A program made the translations under genes and the position numbers. A stretch of DNA of 48,358 bases from Candidatus Sulfopaludibacter sp. SbA3 (GTDB lineage: Bacteria > Acidobacteriota > Terriglobia > Bryobacterales > Bryobacteraceae), in contig CAMDED010000048.1 in the NCBI GenBank assembly GCA_945893365.1, positions 1 to 48,358 of the forward strand, given 5' to 3'. Numbering within the stretch: the first letter of the stretch is position 1; each line of letters starts with the position of its first letter. Shown in pieces: positions 36,733 through 45,608 of this stretch. The notes under the pieces were generated by a model that worked only from the letters and a program-made list of their open reading frames with translations, was not told the origin of the DNA and searched no databases.

Positions 36733-39700
36733 TTGGACACCTCCGCGGCCGGGTCCGCCTTCGCCGGGCCGGGATTGGCCGGCGGCGCCTGGATTGGGCT
36801 CCGAGGCATCGCCGCCATGTACTCGTATCTCCGCCAGCGAGCCCGCACGTCTTCCTGCGCCTGTACAAGCAAAGCCGCCGCCTGCTTCGGATTGCTGCGC
36901 ACGAGCATCGTGTACCGCGCCTCGTTATAGATATACTTCTCAAGCGGTATGGCAGGCGCCTTGGAGTCGAGCTGGAACGGATTCCCGCCCGTCGCCGCGA
37001 GCGCCGGATCGTACCGGAAAAGCGGCCAGTATCCGCTCTGTACGGCGAGCTTGTGCTGTTCGAGGCCATGCTTCATGTCATACCCATGTGCAATACAGTG
37101 GCTGTAGGCGATGATGAGCGAGGGGCCGTCCCAGGCCTCGGCCTCACGGAAGGCTTTGACGGTCTGAGTGTCGCTTGCGCCCATGGCAATGCGCGCCACG
37201 TAGACGTTCCCGTACATCATCGCCATCATGGCGAGATCCTTCTTGCCCGATTGCTTGCCGGCGGATGCAAACTTCGCAACGGCGCCCCGCGGCGTGCTTT
37301 TCGACATCTGTCCACCGGTGTTCGAGTACACTTCCGTGTCCAGCACGAGCACGTTGACGTTGCGGCCGGACGCCAGGACATGATCGAGGCCGCCGAACCC
37401 GATGTCATACGCCCAGCCGTCGCCGCCCACGATCCAGACGCTCTTATCGACCAGCGATTCGGCGATACTCAGAAGATCCCGCGCAGGCAGGCTCTCGGGT
37501 CCTTGGCCGTCGCCTGAGAGGAGCGCGGCAATGCGCTCCTTAAGCAGCTTGACTCGAAGGCGCTGCTCTTGAATCCCGGCCTCGGTAGACTGATCGGCGC
37601 CGAGAATGGCCGCCGCCAGATCGCCGCCGAGTTGCGGCGTCAGGCGGTCGAGGACCTCGCGGGCGTATTCGGCATGCTTGTCGATGCTGAGCCGCATGCC
37701 GAGGCCGAACTCCGCATTGTCTTCGAACAAAGAGTTCGACCAGGCCGGACCGCGTCCGTCGGAGTTCACCGTATAGGGCGTGGTCGGCATGTTGCCGCCG
37801 TAGATCGAGGAGCAACCCGTTGCATTCGCAATCGTCGCGCGGTCGCCAAACAGCTGAGTCAACAATTTGATGTAGGGCGTTTCGCCGCAGCCGGCGCAAG
37901 CGCCGGAGAATTCGAACAGGGGCTGCAGAAGTTGGACGTCCTTCACCGTTCCGAGCGACAGTTCCGTCCTGTCGAACTCGGGCAGGTTCAGGAAAAAGTT
38001 CCAATTCGCCCGCTCCGTCTCTCTCAAGGGGAGCTGGTCCACCATGTTGATTGCCTTGTGGCTCGAGTCGCTCTTGGACTTCGCGGGACAAACTTCGACG
38101 CAGAGCTCGCATCCGGTGCAGTCCTCGACCGCCACCTGTAGCGTGTACTTCTTGTGGCCCATGTCCTTCCACCGGGCGGGGACCGCTTTGAAGGTAAATG
38201 GAGCGCCGTCGAGTTGCTCGGGATCGTAAACCTTCGAACGGATCACGGCGTGCGGGCAAACCAGTACGCACTTGCCGCATTGAATGCACAGATCCTCGTC
38301 CCAGGCCGGAACGCTGAGGGCGATGTTTCGCTTTTCCCACCGCGTCGTGCCTGTCGGGTAGGTGCCGTCCACGGGCAACGCACTCACCGGAAGCAGGTCG
38401 CCGTCTCCGGCAATGATTCTTCCGAGGACGCCCCGAACGAAGGCGGGCGCCTCGGCCGGCACCGGCGGACGCAACTCGATCGCGCTTCCCGCCCGCTCCG
38501 GGATGCGAACTTCATGCAGGTGGCTTAGCGCCGCGTCGACGGCGGCGTAGTTCTTCTTAACCACCGATTCCCCGCGCTTCCCGTATGTCTTCTTGATCGC
38601 ATGCTTAATCTGAGCGATCGCCTCTTCGCGCGGGAGCACCCCGCTGATCGCAAAGAAGCAAGTCTGCATGATGGTGTTGATTCGGCCGCCCATTCCGGCC
38701 TCTTTGGCGACCTTGTACCCATCGATCGAGTAGAATCTCAACTTCATCTCGATAATCCGCTCCTGAATCGTGCGGGGAAGGTTGCTCCACACCTCATCCG
38801 CCCCATCGGGGCTGTTCAGCAGAAATACCGCGCCCGGCTCCGCGTTCTTGAGGACGTCCAGCGTTTCGAGCAGCGAGGCCTGATGGCAGGCGATGAAGTT
38901 CGCACGGGTCACGAGGTATGTGGAGTGGATCGGCTTCGGACCGAAACGAAGGTGGGAGATCGTGCTCGATCCGGACTTCTTCGAGTCGTACACGAAATAG
39001 CCCTGCGCGTAGTTCGCCGTTTCTTCCCCGATGATCTTGATCGAGTTCTTGTTCGCGCCCACGGTGCCGTCCGAGCCGAGGCCGTAGAACAGGCATCGAA
39101 CCGTCCGCGGATCTTCCGTCGAAAACAGTGGGTCGTACTCAATGCTGCTATGAGTCACGTCGTCGATGATGCCGACCGTGAAGTGGCTCTTCGGCTTCGG
39201 CTTCGATAACTCGTCAAAAACGCCCTTGATCATGGCAGGCGTAAATTCCTTTGACGAAAGGCCGTACCGGCCTCCAAAGACGCGTGGGCGGAACTCGCCG
39301 CCCGACTCGCTAAAGGCGGTCACGACGTCCATGTAGAGCGGATCGCCGAGCGAGCCCGGCTCCTTCGTGCGGTCGAGCACGGCGAGCGTCTTAACGGTAT
39401 CCGGCAGGGTGGAGAGAAGAGCCTCGGCGGGGAAAGGCCGGTAGAGGTGAAGCTTGAGCACGCCCACTCTCTCGCCGCGGGACTGCAGGTAGTCGACGGT
39501 TTCTTCCACCGCTTCTCCGCCCGAGCCCATGATCACGATGACACGCTCGGCGTCGGGCGCGCCCGAATAGTCCGCCAGATGATACTGGCGGCCGGTGATA
39601 CCGGCGAATTTGTCCATCGCGTTCTGAACGATGGCGGGCGCGGCCAGGTAGAACGGGTTCACGGTTTCGCGACCCTGAAAATAGATGTCCGGATTCTGGG

Positions 39701-40355
39701 CGGTGCCGCGAAGCACCGGACGCTCGGGCGAGAGGGACCGGGCGCGATGGGCGCGAATCAACCCGTCGTCGAGCATCGCCCGCATGTCGTCTTCGGACAG
39801 CTGCTCGCACTTCGAAACCTCGTGCGAGCTTCGGAACCCGTCGAAGAAGTGGATAAACGGAATGCGAGATTCAAGCGTCGCCGCCTGCGCGATCAGCGCG
39901 AAGTCCATGATCTCCTGTATCGAGTTCGAACAAAGCATCGCCCAGCCGGTCTGCCGGACCGCCATCACATCCTGATGGTCCCCAAAGATGGAGAGGGCCT
40001 GCGCAGCAAGGGCGCGCGCCGCCACGTGGAACACGGTGGGCGTCAGTTCCCCGGCAATCTTGTACATATTGGGAATCATGAGAAGCAAGCCTTGCGACGA
40101 AGTGAAAGTCGTCGCCAGCGAGCCGGCTTGCAGCGCGCCATGAATCGCGCCGGCCGCGCCCCCTTCGCTCTGCATTTCCATGACGGACGGGACCGTCCCC
40201 CAAATGTTCGGCTTGCCCTCCGACGACCACTGGTCCGACCATTCCCCCATCGACGACGAAGGGGTAATGGGATAGATTGCGATGACTTCGTTGGTCTTCT
40301 GCGCGACGTACGCCGCCGCTTCATTACCATCGATCGTTACTTTTGGTCTGATCAT
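36729..40355 (-). CDS. nifJ: Pyruvate:ferredoxin (flavodoxin) oxidoreductase
   Basis: Converts pyruvate and CoA to acetyl-CoA and CO2 and reduces ferredoxin; a single 1,208-residue chain. Domains in order are the PYR domain (VTIDGNEAAAYVAQKTNEVIAIYPITPSSSMGE), domain II, the gamma domain (GLGSDGTVGANKNSIKIIGEE), the two-cluster ferredoxin (CIQCGKCVLVCPHAVI and CTGCELCVEVCPAKSK) and the TPP domain (CAGCGETPYIKLLTQLFGDRATIANATGCSSIYGG and GDGWAYDIGFGGLDHVLASG). The start at 40,355 gives MIRPKVTIDGNE. It overlaps the DHOD-like gene. With PPDK it suggests reversible pyruvate metabolism or low-oxygen growth. Confidence 0.95.
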   Translation of the reverse strand: MIRPKVTIDGNEAAAYVAQKTNEVIAIYPITPSSSMGEWSDQWSSEGKPNIWGTVPSVMEMQSEGGAAGAIHGALQAGSLATTFTSSQGLLLMIPNMYKIAGELTPTVFHVAARALAAQALSIFGDHQDVMAVRQTGWAMLCSNSIQEIMDFALIAQAATLESRIPFIHFFDGFRSSHEVSKCEQLSEDDMRAMLDDGLIRAHRARSLSPERPVLRGTAQNPDIYFQGRETVNPFYLAAPAIVQNAMDKFAGITGRQYHLADYSGAPDAERVIVIMGSGGEAVEETVDYLQSRGERVGVLKLHLYRPFPAEALLSTLPDTVKTLAVLDRTKEPGSLGDPLYMDVVTAFSESGGEFRPRVFGGRYGLSSKEFTPAMIKGVFDELSKPKPKSHFTVGIIDDVTHSSIEYDPLFSTEDPRTVRCLFYGLGSDGTVGANKNSIKIIGEETANYAQGYFVYDSKKSGSSTISHLRFGPKPIHSTYLVTRANFIACHQASLLETLDVLKNAEPGAVFLLNSPDGADEVWSNLPRTIQERIIEMKLRFYSIDGYKVAKEAGMGGRINTIMQTCFFAISGVLPREEAIAQIKHAIKKTYGKRGESVVKKNYAAVDAALSHLHEVRIPERAGSAIELRPPVPAEAPAFVRGVLGRIIAGDGDLLPVSALPVDGTYPTGTTRWEKRNIALSVPAWDEDLCIQCGKCVLVCPHAVIRSKVYDPEQLDGAPFTFKAVPARWKDMGHKKYTLQVAVEDCTGCELCVEVCPAKSKSDSSHKAINMVDQLPLRETERANWNFFLNLPEFDRTELSLGTVKDVQLLQPLFEFSGACAGCGETPYIKLLTQLFGDRATIANATGCSSIYGGNMPTTPYTVNSDGRGPAWSNSLFEDNAEFGLGMRLSIDKHAEYAREVLDRLTPQLGGDLAAAILGADQSTEAGIQEQRLRVKLLKERIAALLSGDGQGPESLPARDLLSIAESLVDKSVWIVGGDGWAYDIGFGGLDHVLASGRNVNVLVLDTEVYSNTGGQMSKSTPRGAVAKFASAGKQSGKKDLAMMAMMYGNVYVARIAMGASDTQTVKAFREAEAWDGPSLIIAYSHCIAHGYDMKHGLEQHKLAVQSGYWPLFRYDPALAATGGNPFQLDSKAPAIPLEKYIYNEARYTMLVRSNPKQAAALLVQAQEDVRARWRRYEYMAAMPRSPIQAPPANPGPAKADPAAEVSK

Positions 40356-40868
40356 TGACACCGATCCTTCAGGGGCATTGTGCACGTTTCGCTCCGTTCC
40401 CAATTTGCGGACGTTTGCGCAACGAATATCAAGCAAACACAGGGCCGGAAGGTGAGACTTCCCGGCACGGGCGCGGCAAGTGTTGGGCGAAATCCCCCAA
40501 GGGAGGCGTCGGATTCGGCGTTCTGCCGCCAGTGGCGGTCAGGAAATGGCGTTTCCAAATTTGTTGGAATGGCTTGGAGCAACCCGGTGGAGCAGGTCAT
40601 CGTCGTTTGTAGGCTGCTACGTCCGCGGTAGATGGCAGGCGACGAAAGACGATCGCCCGCCCCACCAGCTGCCAATTAGGTGGGCGAAGTTCGCAGCTTC
40701 GCGCCTTGATCCACGTTCCGTACTATGGCAATTATTTATGACGCCATGTTTAGTTGAATTGGGCGCGGTGACGAGCGGTTCGAATTTCCGTCCAGACGGA
40801 TGAGTGAGTTGGTCCCGGCGTTCGCGGGGGAAGTGGCGAAGGCGAGGGAGCGGGAAAAAGCGCTCCGG
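40356..40868. other. Intergenic stretch between PQQ-type gene and nifJ
   Basis: No gene recognised in about 510 bases. It contains the second copy of a dispersed repeat (40,634-40,666) and must hold the nifJ promoter, which I cannot locate with confidence. Confidence 0.5.
40634..40666 (+). repeat. Dispersed intergenic repeat, copy 2
   Basis: Matches 32,756-32,788 at 27 of 33 positions, starting GGCAGGC and ending CCGCCCCACC. Both copies are intergenic. Confidence 0.6.
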
Positions 40869-42632
40869 TTAGCGGCCAGCCGTGGGAAGGCGGAAGGCGG
40901 CCATTTCCCGGTCGTTGCGGACGAGGAGGAGGCCGGAGGCGAGGACGGGGTGGTTCCAGGTTTTGCCTTCGATGGCCTGGATCTTGGCAAGTTCCGTGAA
41001 CCCTGAAGGCGATGCCTGGACGAGGGCGAGTTCGCCGTCTTCGGAGAGGATGACGAGAAGATCCCGATCGGGGAGCAGGAGCATCTGGCCGTTGCCGTAG
41101 CGGCCGCCCTTCCAAATGCGCTTGCCGTCGTTGAGGTCGATGCAAGCGAGAATGCGGGCGTCGAAGCCGTAGGCGTGGCCCCGATGAACGACGGTGTCGT
41201 TAAAGTAGGGCTTGAGGGCGAGGGAAGTCCATCGGGTACCGACGATCCAGCCGTTGGGTCCGTGGACCGGGTCGATGCGGCGAGTGCCTTGGGACTGGGA
41301 GGCGGAGATGAGGATGCCGCCACCGGGGATGAGAGTGGGTTGGATGATGGGGAGCCCTTTCCATTCGTGGGACCAGAATGGGGCGCCGGTTGCGGGATCG
41401 AGGCCGGCGGCGCCCTGGGGGGTGAGGATGAGGAGTTGTTCAACGCCGCCGATGGTGGCGAGGTGGGGAGAACTGTAGCTGCCGCCTGCCGCTTCTCCGA
41501 GCCACTTGAGATTGCCGGTGGTGGCTTCATAGGCCGCGAGGCGCCCGGCGTAGACGATGACGAGGCCTTCGGTGACGATGGGGGAGGCGGAAAAGCCCCA
41601 ATCGGGAATGCGGCTCTTGGTGTCGCCGGTGGTGTTGCGGGACCAGATGCGTTGACCCGTGGCGGCGTCGAGCGCATTGAGGATGCCGGTGGCGCCGAGG
41701 GTGTGGACGCGGCCTTCGGCCAAAGTCGGGGTCGCGCGGGGGCCGGCGCCGGCGTTGGATTCGAAGAAGCGCACGGGGTCGGCGTGGCGCCAGACCAGGT
41801 CGCCGTTGGCGGCTTTATAGGCGGTGACGAGTTCCTCCGCGCCGCGTTGTTCCTGGGTGTAGATGAGGCCGCCCTGCACGGCGAAGGAGGACCAGCCGGG
41901 GCCGACCGGTTTGCGCCAGATTTCGACGGGCGGGGATTGGGACCAGCCGGTGGCGATAGCGACGCCGGGGACTACGCCGTCCCGGTTGGGCCCGCGGAAG
42001 CCGGGCCATTCGGAAGCGACCGTGGGGAGGACCGCGGGCCTGGGTACCTTGGCTGTGACGGCGGGTTGGGAGGGGGCGGGTTCGACCGCGGGCGCGGAGG
42101 GGGTGGGGATCGGTGCGGCGAGCAACTGCTGCTCGGTGGTGGCGGACCAGCGCCAGGCGAACGTCGAATTGTGGTCGCCATCGATGCCTTCCGTGCGCAA
42201 GAGCGTCCAGCCGAGCGAACTGGAGAGGATGGTCGCTGCGATGAGTAGGCGGCGGCGGGAATCGGGGAGTTTTCTTCCGGCGAACGCCGCGGCGACGAAG
42301 GCGATCAAGACGAACGGCGCCGCGTAGGCAATCATCCAGGCCGGGCCCATGGACATGTGCTTGAAGAACCAGGCCGAGCCGAGGGCGGCTGCGATGAGGA
42401 CGATGGCGCCGATTCGGTCGAGCCAGGGGGCGCGGCTGAAGAAAAGCCACCAGAGAATGACGGCAACCGCACAGCCGAGCGAGCCTTCGATGGCCCACAT
42501 GAAGCCTTTAAAGCCGGGGACGAAGGCTTTGACGGCGAAGCGGGAGAGGATCAGGAGGACGATGGCGACGACTCCGGGCCACAGGCGGAGGGGTTTGCGG
42601 GGCACGATTGCAAGGGACGGAGGACGGTCCAT
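40869..42632 (-). CDS. Membrane-anchored PQQ-type beta-propeller protein
   Basis: A 587-residue protein with about four or five N-terminal helices (WPGVVAIVLLILSRFAVKAF to LLIAATILSSSLGWTLL), a Pro/Ala-rich linker (APAVEPAPSQPAVTAKVPRPA) and a C-terminal propeller. Repeats of the PQQ/YVTN type are visible: LVTAYKAANGDLVWRH, ILNALDAATGQRIWSRN, RLAAYEATTGNLKWLG and ILACIDLNDGKRIWKGG. It starts WPGFRGPNRDGV as in outer-sphere PQQ-like proteins of soil bacteria. No catalytic dehydrogenase signature is evident, so it may be a scaffold or enzyme assembly factor. The start is ATG at 42,632; a TTG at 42,674 is possible. Confidence 0.82.
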   Translation of the reverse strand: MDRPPSLAIVPRKPLRLWPGVVAIVLLILSRFAVKAFVPGFKGFMWAIEGSLGCAVAVILWWLFFSRAPWLDRIGAIVLIAAALGSAWFFKHMSMGPAWMIAYAAPFVLIAFVAAAFAGRKLPDSRRRLLIAATILSSSLGWTLLRTEGIDGDHNSTFAWRWSATTEQQLLAAPIPTPSAPAVEPAPSQPAVTAKVPRPAVLPTVASEWPGFRGPNRDGVVPGVAIATGWSQSPPVEIWRKPVGPGWSSFAVQGGLIYTQEQRGAEELVTAYKAANGDLVWRHADPVRFFESNAGAGPRATPTLAEGRVHTLGATGILNALDAATGQRIWSRNTTGDTKSRIPDWGFSASPIVTEGLVIVYAGRLAAYEATTGNLKWLGEAAGGSYSSPHLATIGGVEQLLILTPQGAAGLDPATGAPFWSHEWKGLPIIQPTLIPGGGILISASQSQGTRRIDPVHGPNGWIVGTRWTSLALKPYFNDTVVHRGHAYGFDARILACIDLNDGKRIWKGGRYGNGQMLLLPDRDLLVILSEDGELALVQASPSGFTELAKIQAIEGKTWNHPVLASGLLLVRNDREMAAFRLPTAGR

Positions 42633-42680
42633 GCGGAATATACGAGTAATGGGTGAGAAATGTTCCGGTTGCAAGCAGCC

Positions 42681-43844
42681 TTACGGGTCGCGGCGCACTC
42701 CGTCTTGCGCGAGACCCGAGAAGAACAGCCGGTCGGCGGGGATGGCGACTTCGCGCGCGCTGCCCCGTTCGCGGATGACCAGTTGGCTGCCGCGATGCGT
42801 CACGCGGTCGACGCCCCTGAAATCGGGCGGCACCTTCGCGAGAAACGCGTCGTAAGATCGCGTGGCGCTTTCCCCGGCGTCGAGGTAGGTGAACGTGGGC
42901 CGGCCGAATACGTGCGGCTTCTTTGTCAGGACTGAAAACGGCTGGTGCAGCCCGGTGGTCCCGAACTCCAGCCCTCGCGCGAGCGGCTTGCCGTTCTCCA
43001 CGTGACGCCAGATGTTCAGCCACGGATATTCGGCGGTTTTCCAGATGTAGCCGAGCAGTAGTTCCTTTGACGCGTTAACCGCGGTAACCCATCCGAGTTC
43101 TTCGTCGACGACAAAGGAGACCACGTTCGGATCGGGATCGTTCGTGAGGCGACGCAGGTCGACCGGCTTCCCCTTGTTGAGCGCGGCCGGCCAACGGAGC
43201 TCCGGCTTTTCGGGATTCGGCATCGGGCTCGACTGCGTCAAGCCGCGTTGCGCGTTCGAGTCCACCACGGTCGTTTCGTCGAGGAAGGGAGGCCCAATAG
43301 AGGGATGCTGCACCATGTTGTACACGCGGCCGAGCTTATTGCGGTTGGTGACCGTTTCGGAAACGCTGAACAGGGCTGACGCTACCGAGAGACGGACCGT
43401 GCGGTGCACGTCGAGGCCGGCCATGGGGAGCGAAGCGTCCATCCCGGCGGTCACTCCCCCGTCGCGGCGTTCGGCGGCCCCGGACTGCTTCCAGCGGACG
43501 CGAGTGGCCTCGCCGTGATACGGCATGCCATTGCGCAGCTCCGCTTCGGAGGGCTGTCCCCAGCGGTCGAGGCAGAGGAAGTGCGCCATGGGACGCAGCT
43601 CTTTCTCCGCGTCCGCCGGACCGATCCAGCGCAACGGATTCAAACCGCCGGCGGCGAGATGGAAGTCGACGATGGAGCCGCCGCCGAGATCGATTACCAT
43701 CTTCGCGGCCGGGCTTTCGAGCACGACGGCCGGCCGGCCATTCACCGTCTCTTCGGCATTCGCACTCGTTGTGGCAAGGATCGGCAGGCACATCCCCAGG
43801 GGAGCGAGGAAACGGAAACTCGCATTTCGCATGAAGCGTATCAT
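42681..43844 (-). CDS. Secreted galactose-mutarotase-like protein
   Basis: A 387-residue exported beta-sandwich protein. A signal peptide (FRFLAPLGMCLPILATTSANAEE) precedes a mutarotase-type fold (VVLESPAAKMVIDLGGGSIVDFHLAAGGLNPLRW, VHRTVRLSVASALFSVSETVTNRNKL, MVQHPSIGPPFLDETTVVDS, TGLHQPFSVL). The pattern of His and Glu near the middle fits carbohydrate binding or epimerase-like folds. The exact family is not certain. It lies just upstream of the PQQ-type gene with a gap of about 50 bases, so a shared transcript is likely. The start could also be 43,832. Confidence 0.72.
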   Translation of the reverse strand: MIRFMRNASFRFLAPLGMCLPILATTSANAEETVNGRPAVVLESPAAKMVIDLGGGSIVDFHLAAGGLNPLRWIGPADAEKELRPMAHFLCLDRWGQPSEAELRNGMPYHGEATRVRWKQSGAAERRDGGVTAGMDASLPMAGLDVHRTVRLSVASALFSVSETVTNRNKLGRVYNMVQHPSIGPPFLDETTVVDSNAQRGLTQSSPMPNPEKPELRWPAALNKGKPVDLRRLTNDPDPNVVSFVVDEELGWVTAVNASKELLLGYIWKTAEYPWLNIWRHVENGKPLARGLEFGTTGLHQPFSVLTKKPHVFGRPTFTYLDAGESATRSYDAFLAKVPPDFRGVDRVTHRGSQLVIRERGSAREVAIPADRLFFSGLAQDGVRRDP

Positions 43845-44048
43845 ACCGCAGAGGCGGGCAGGACGGATGCGGAACTTCTTCCAACCCGCGATGAAGCTGA
43901 AAGAGAAGGTGCGGGTGGGCGGCAGGATCCACCGAAAATAGGAGGAAGCCTAGACACCTTATCAACGGCTGCCGGCATCGGAGCGGATCTCGAAGGCAGC
44001 CTGCAGGCGTCTTCTCAAGCAGTACGAGTCGTTGAACGCAGCCCGCCT

Positions 44049-45590
44049 TCAGTGGCGGAAATGCCTGACGGCGGTGAAGACCATCGCGAGATCGAGCCGG
44101 TCCGCGGCTGCAATTACGTCTTCATCGCGGATCGACCCGCCCGGCTGGATCGCAGCCGTAATTCCATGCTTCGCCGCTTCCTCAAGCCCGTCGGGAAAGG
44201 GAAAAAAGGCGTCCGAGCCAATCACTGAACCCGCCAGCGGCAGCACGGCTTTCGACGCCCCGATCCGCACCGAGTCCACGCGGCTCATCTGGCCGGCGCC
44301 CACTCCGATGGTTTGCCCGTCGCGCGCGTAAACGATGGCATTGGACTTCACGTGTTTCGCCACTTTCCAGGCGAACTCGAGCGCCGCCCACTCCGCTTCC
44401 GACGGGGCCCGCCTTGTTTTCACCATGCACAGCCCGCGGTCGAGCCGGTGAACGTCGGCCGTCTGCGCAAGGAAACCGCCCGCGATCGACTTCACAACCA
44501 GGCCGGGCTCGCTTGCGGGAACTCGAAGCAGTCGCAGATTTTTCTTCGAAGCGAGCGCGGCAAGCGCTTCGGGCGTGTAGCCGGGAGCGGCGATAGCCTC
44601 GATAAACGTCTTCGAGATCTCCATCGCCGTCTCGCCGTCGAGCGGACGATTGAATGCGAGCACGCCGCCGAACGCCGAGACCGGATCGCACGCGAACGCC
44701 CTCCGGTAGCTCGCGCACAGCGTGCCGCCCGGATCTTCCGCGCAGCCGCACGGGTTCGTGTGCTTGACGATGGCCGACGCGGGCTCGTCGAATTCATTCA
44801 CGAGTTGCCAGGCGGCGTCCAGGTCGACGAGATTGTTGTAGGAGAGTTCCTTGCCCTGAAGCTGCTTGGCTCCCGCGATCCCCTCGCCTGCCGTGCCGTA
44901 AAGCGCGGCGGACTGATGCGGATTTTCACCGTAACGCAAGGCAGCGAGCCTGGGAGCCCGCAGATCGAGCAGCGGCGGCAGCGGGGACGCCTCCGTTTCA
45001 CCCACGCGGGCGAGCCTCGCGCTGATGGCGCGGTCGTAGTCCGCCGTAGTCCGGAACGCCTTATTCGCGAGCTCCCAGCAGGTATCGCGCGAAAGCTCAC
45101 CGGCGTTTGCGCGCATCTCATCAAGCACGCGCGTGTAGTCCGCCGGCGACACCACGACGGCGACGTCCTGGAAATTCTTCGCTGCCGAACGGATCATCGT
45201 GGGCCCGCCAATGTCGATGTTCTCGATCAGCTCGTCGATTTCGGCGCCGGCCTTCGCCGCGGCTTTCTCGAAAGCGTAGAGGTTCACCACCACCATGTCG
45301 ATGGTCGAGATCCCGTGCGCGGCGAGCGCCGCCATGTGCGATTCGTTACTCCGCACGGCGAGAATCCCGCCGGTAATCTTCGGGTGCATGGTCTTGACGC
45401 GGCCATCGAGCATCTCGGGGAAACCCGTCACTTCGGAGACGTCGCGTACCTCGATTCCCGAGTCGCGAAGCAGCTTCGAAGTCCCTCCGGTCGAGAGCAG
45501 CCGGGCTCCCAGATCGCGCAACCCGCGCGCGAAATCAACCACGCCCGTCTTGTCGGTGACGCTCAACAAGACCCGTTCAATTTTCGGCAT
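44049..45590 (-). CDS. purH: Bifunctional AICAR transformylase / IMP cyclohydrolase
   Basis: Last two steps of purine synthesis: formylation of AICAR, then ring closure to IMP; 513 residues, normal length. The N-terminal MGS-like cyclohydrolase domain (about 1-195) reads RVLLSVTDKTGVVDFARGLRDLGARLLSTGGTSKLL and GFPEMLDGRVKTMHPKITGGILA. The C-terminal AICARFT domain has the catalytic Lys-His in VKHTNPCGCA and CDPVSAFGGVLAFNR. It begins 18 bases after the sulfite/nitrite reductase stop. Confidence 0.96.
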   Translation of the reverse strand: MPKIERVLLSVTDKTGVVDFARGLRDLGARLLSTGGTSKLLRDSGIEVRDVSEVTGFPEMLDGRVKTMHPKITGGILAVRSNESHMAALAAHGISTIDMVVVNLYAFEKAAAKAGAEIDELIENIDIGGPTMIRSAAKNFQDVAVVVSPADYTRVLDEMRANAGELSRDTCWELANKAFRTTADYDRAISARLARVGETEASPLPPLLDLRAPRLAALRYGENPHQSAALYGTAGEGIAGAKQLQGKELSYNNLVDLDAAWQLVNEFDEPASAIVKHTNPCGCAEDPGGTLCASYRRAFACDPVSAFGGVLAFNRPLDGETAMEISKTFIEAIAAPGYTPEALAALASKKNLRLLRVPASEPGLVVKSIAGGFLAQTADVHRLDRGLCMVKTRRAPSEAEWAALEFAWKVAKHVKSNAIVYARDGQTIGVGAGQMSRVDSVRIGASKAVLPLAGSVIGSDAFFPFPDGLEEAAKHGITAAIQPGGSIRDEDVIAAADRLDLAMVFTAVRHFRH

Positions 45591-45608
45591 CCTTCGAAGT
45601 ATAGCGGC

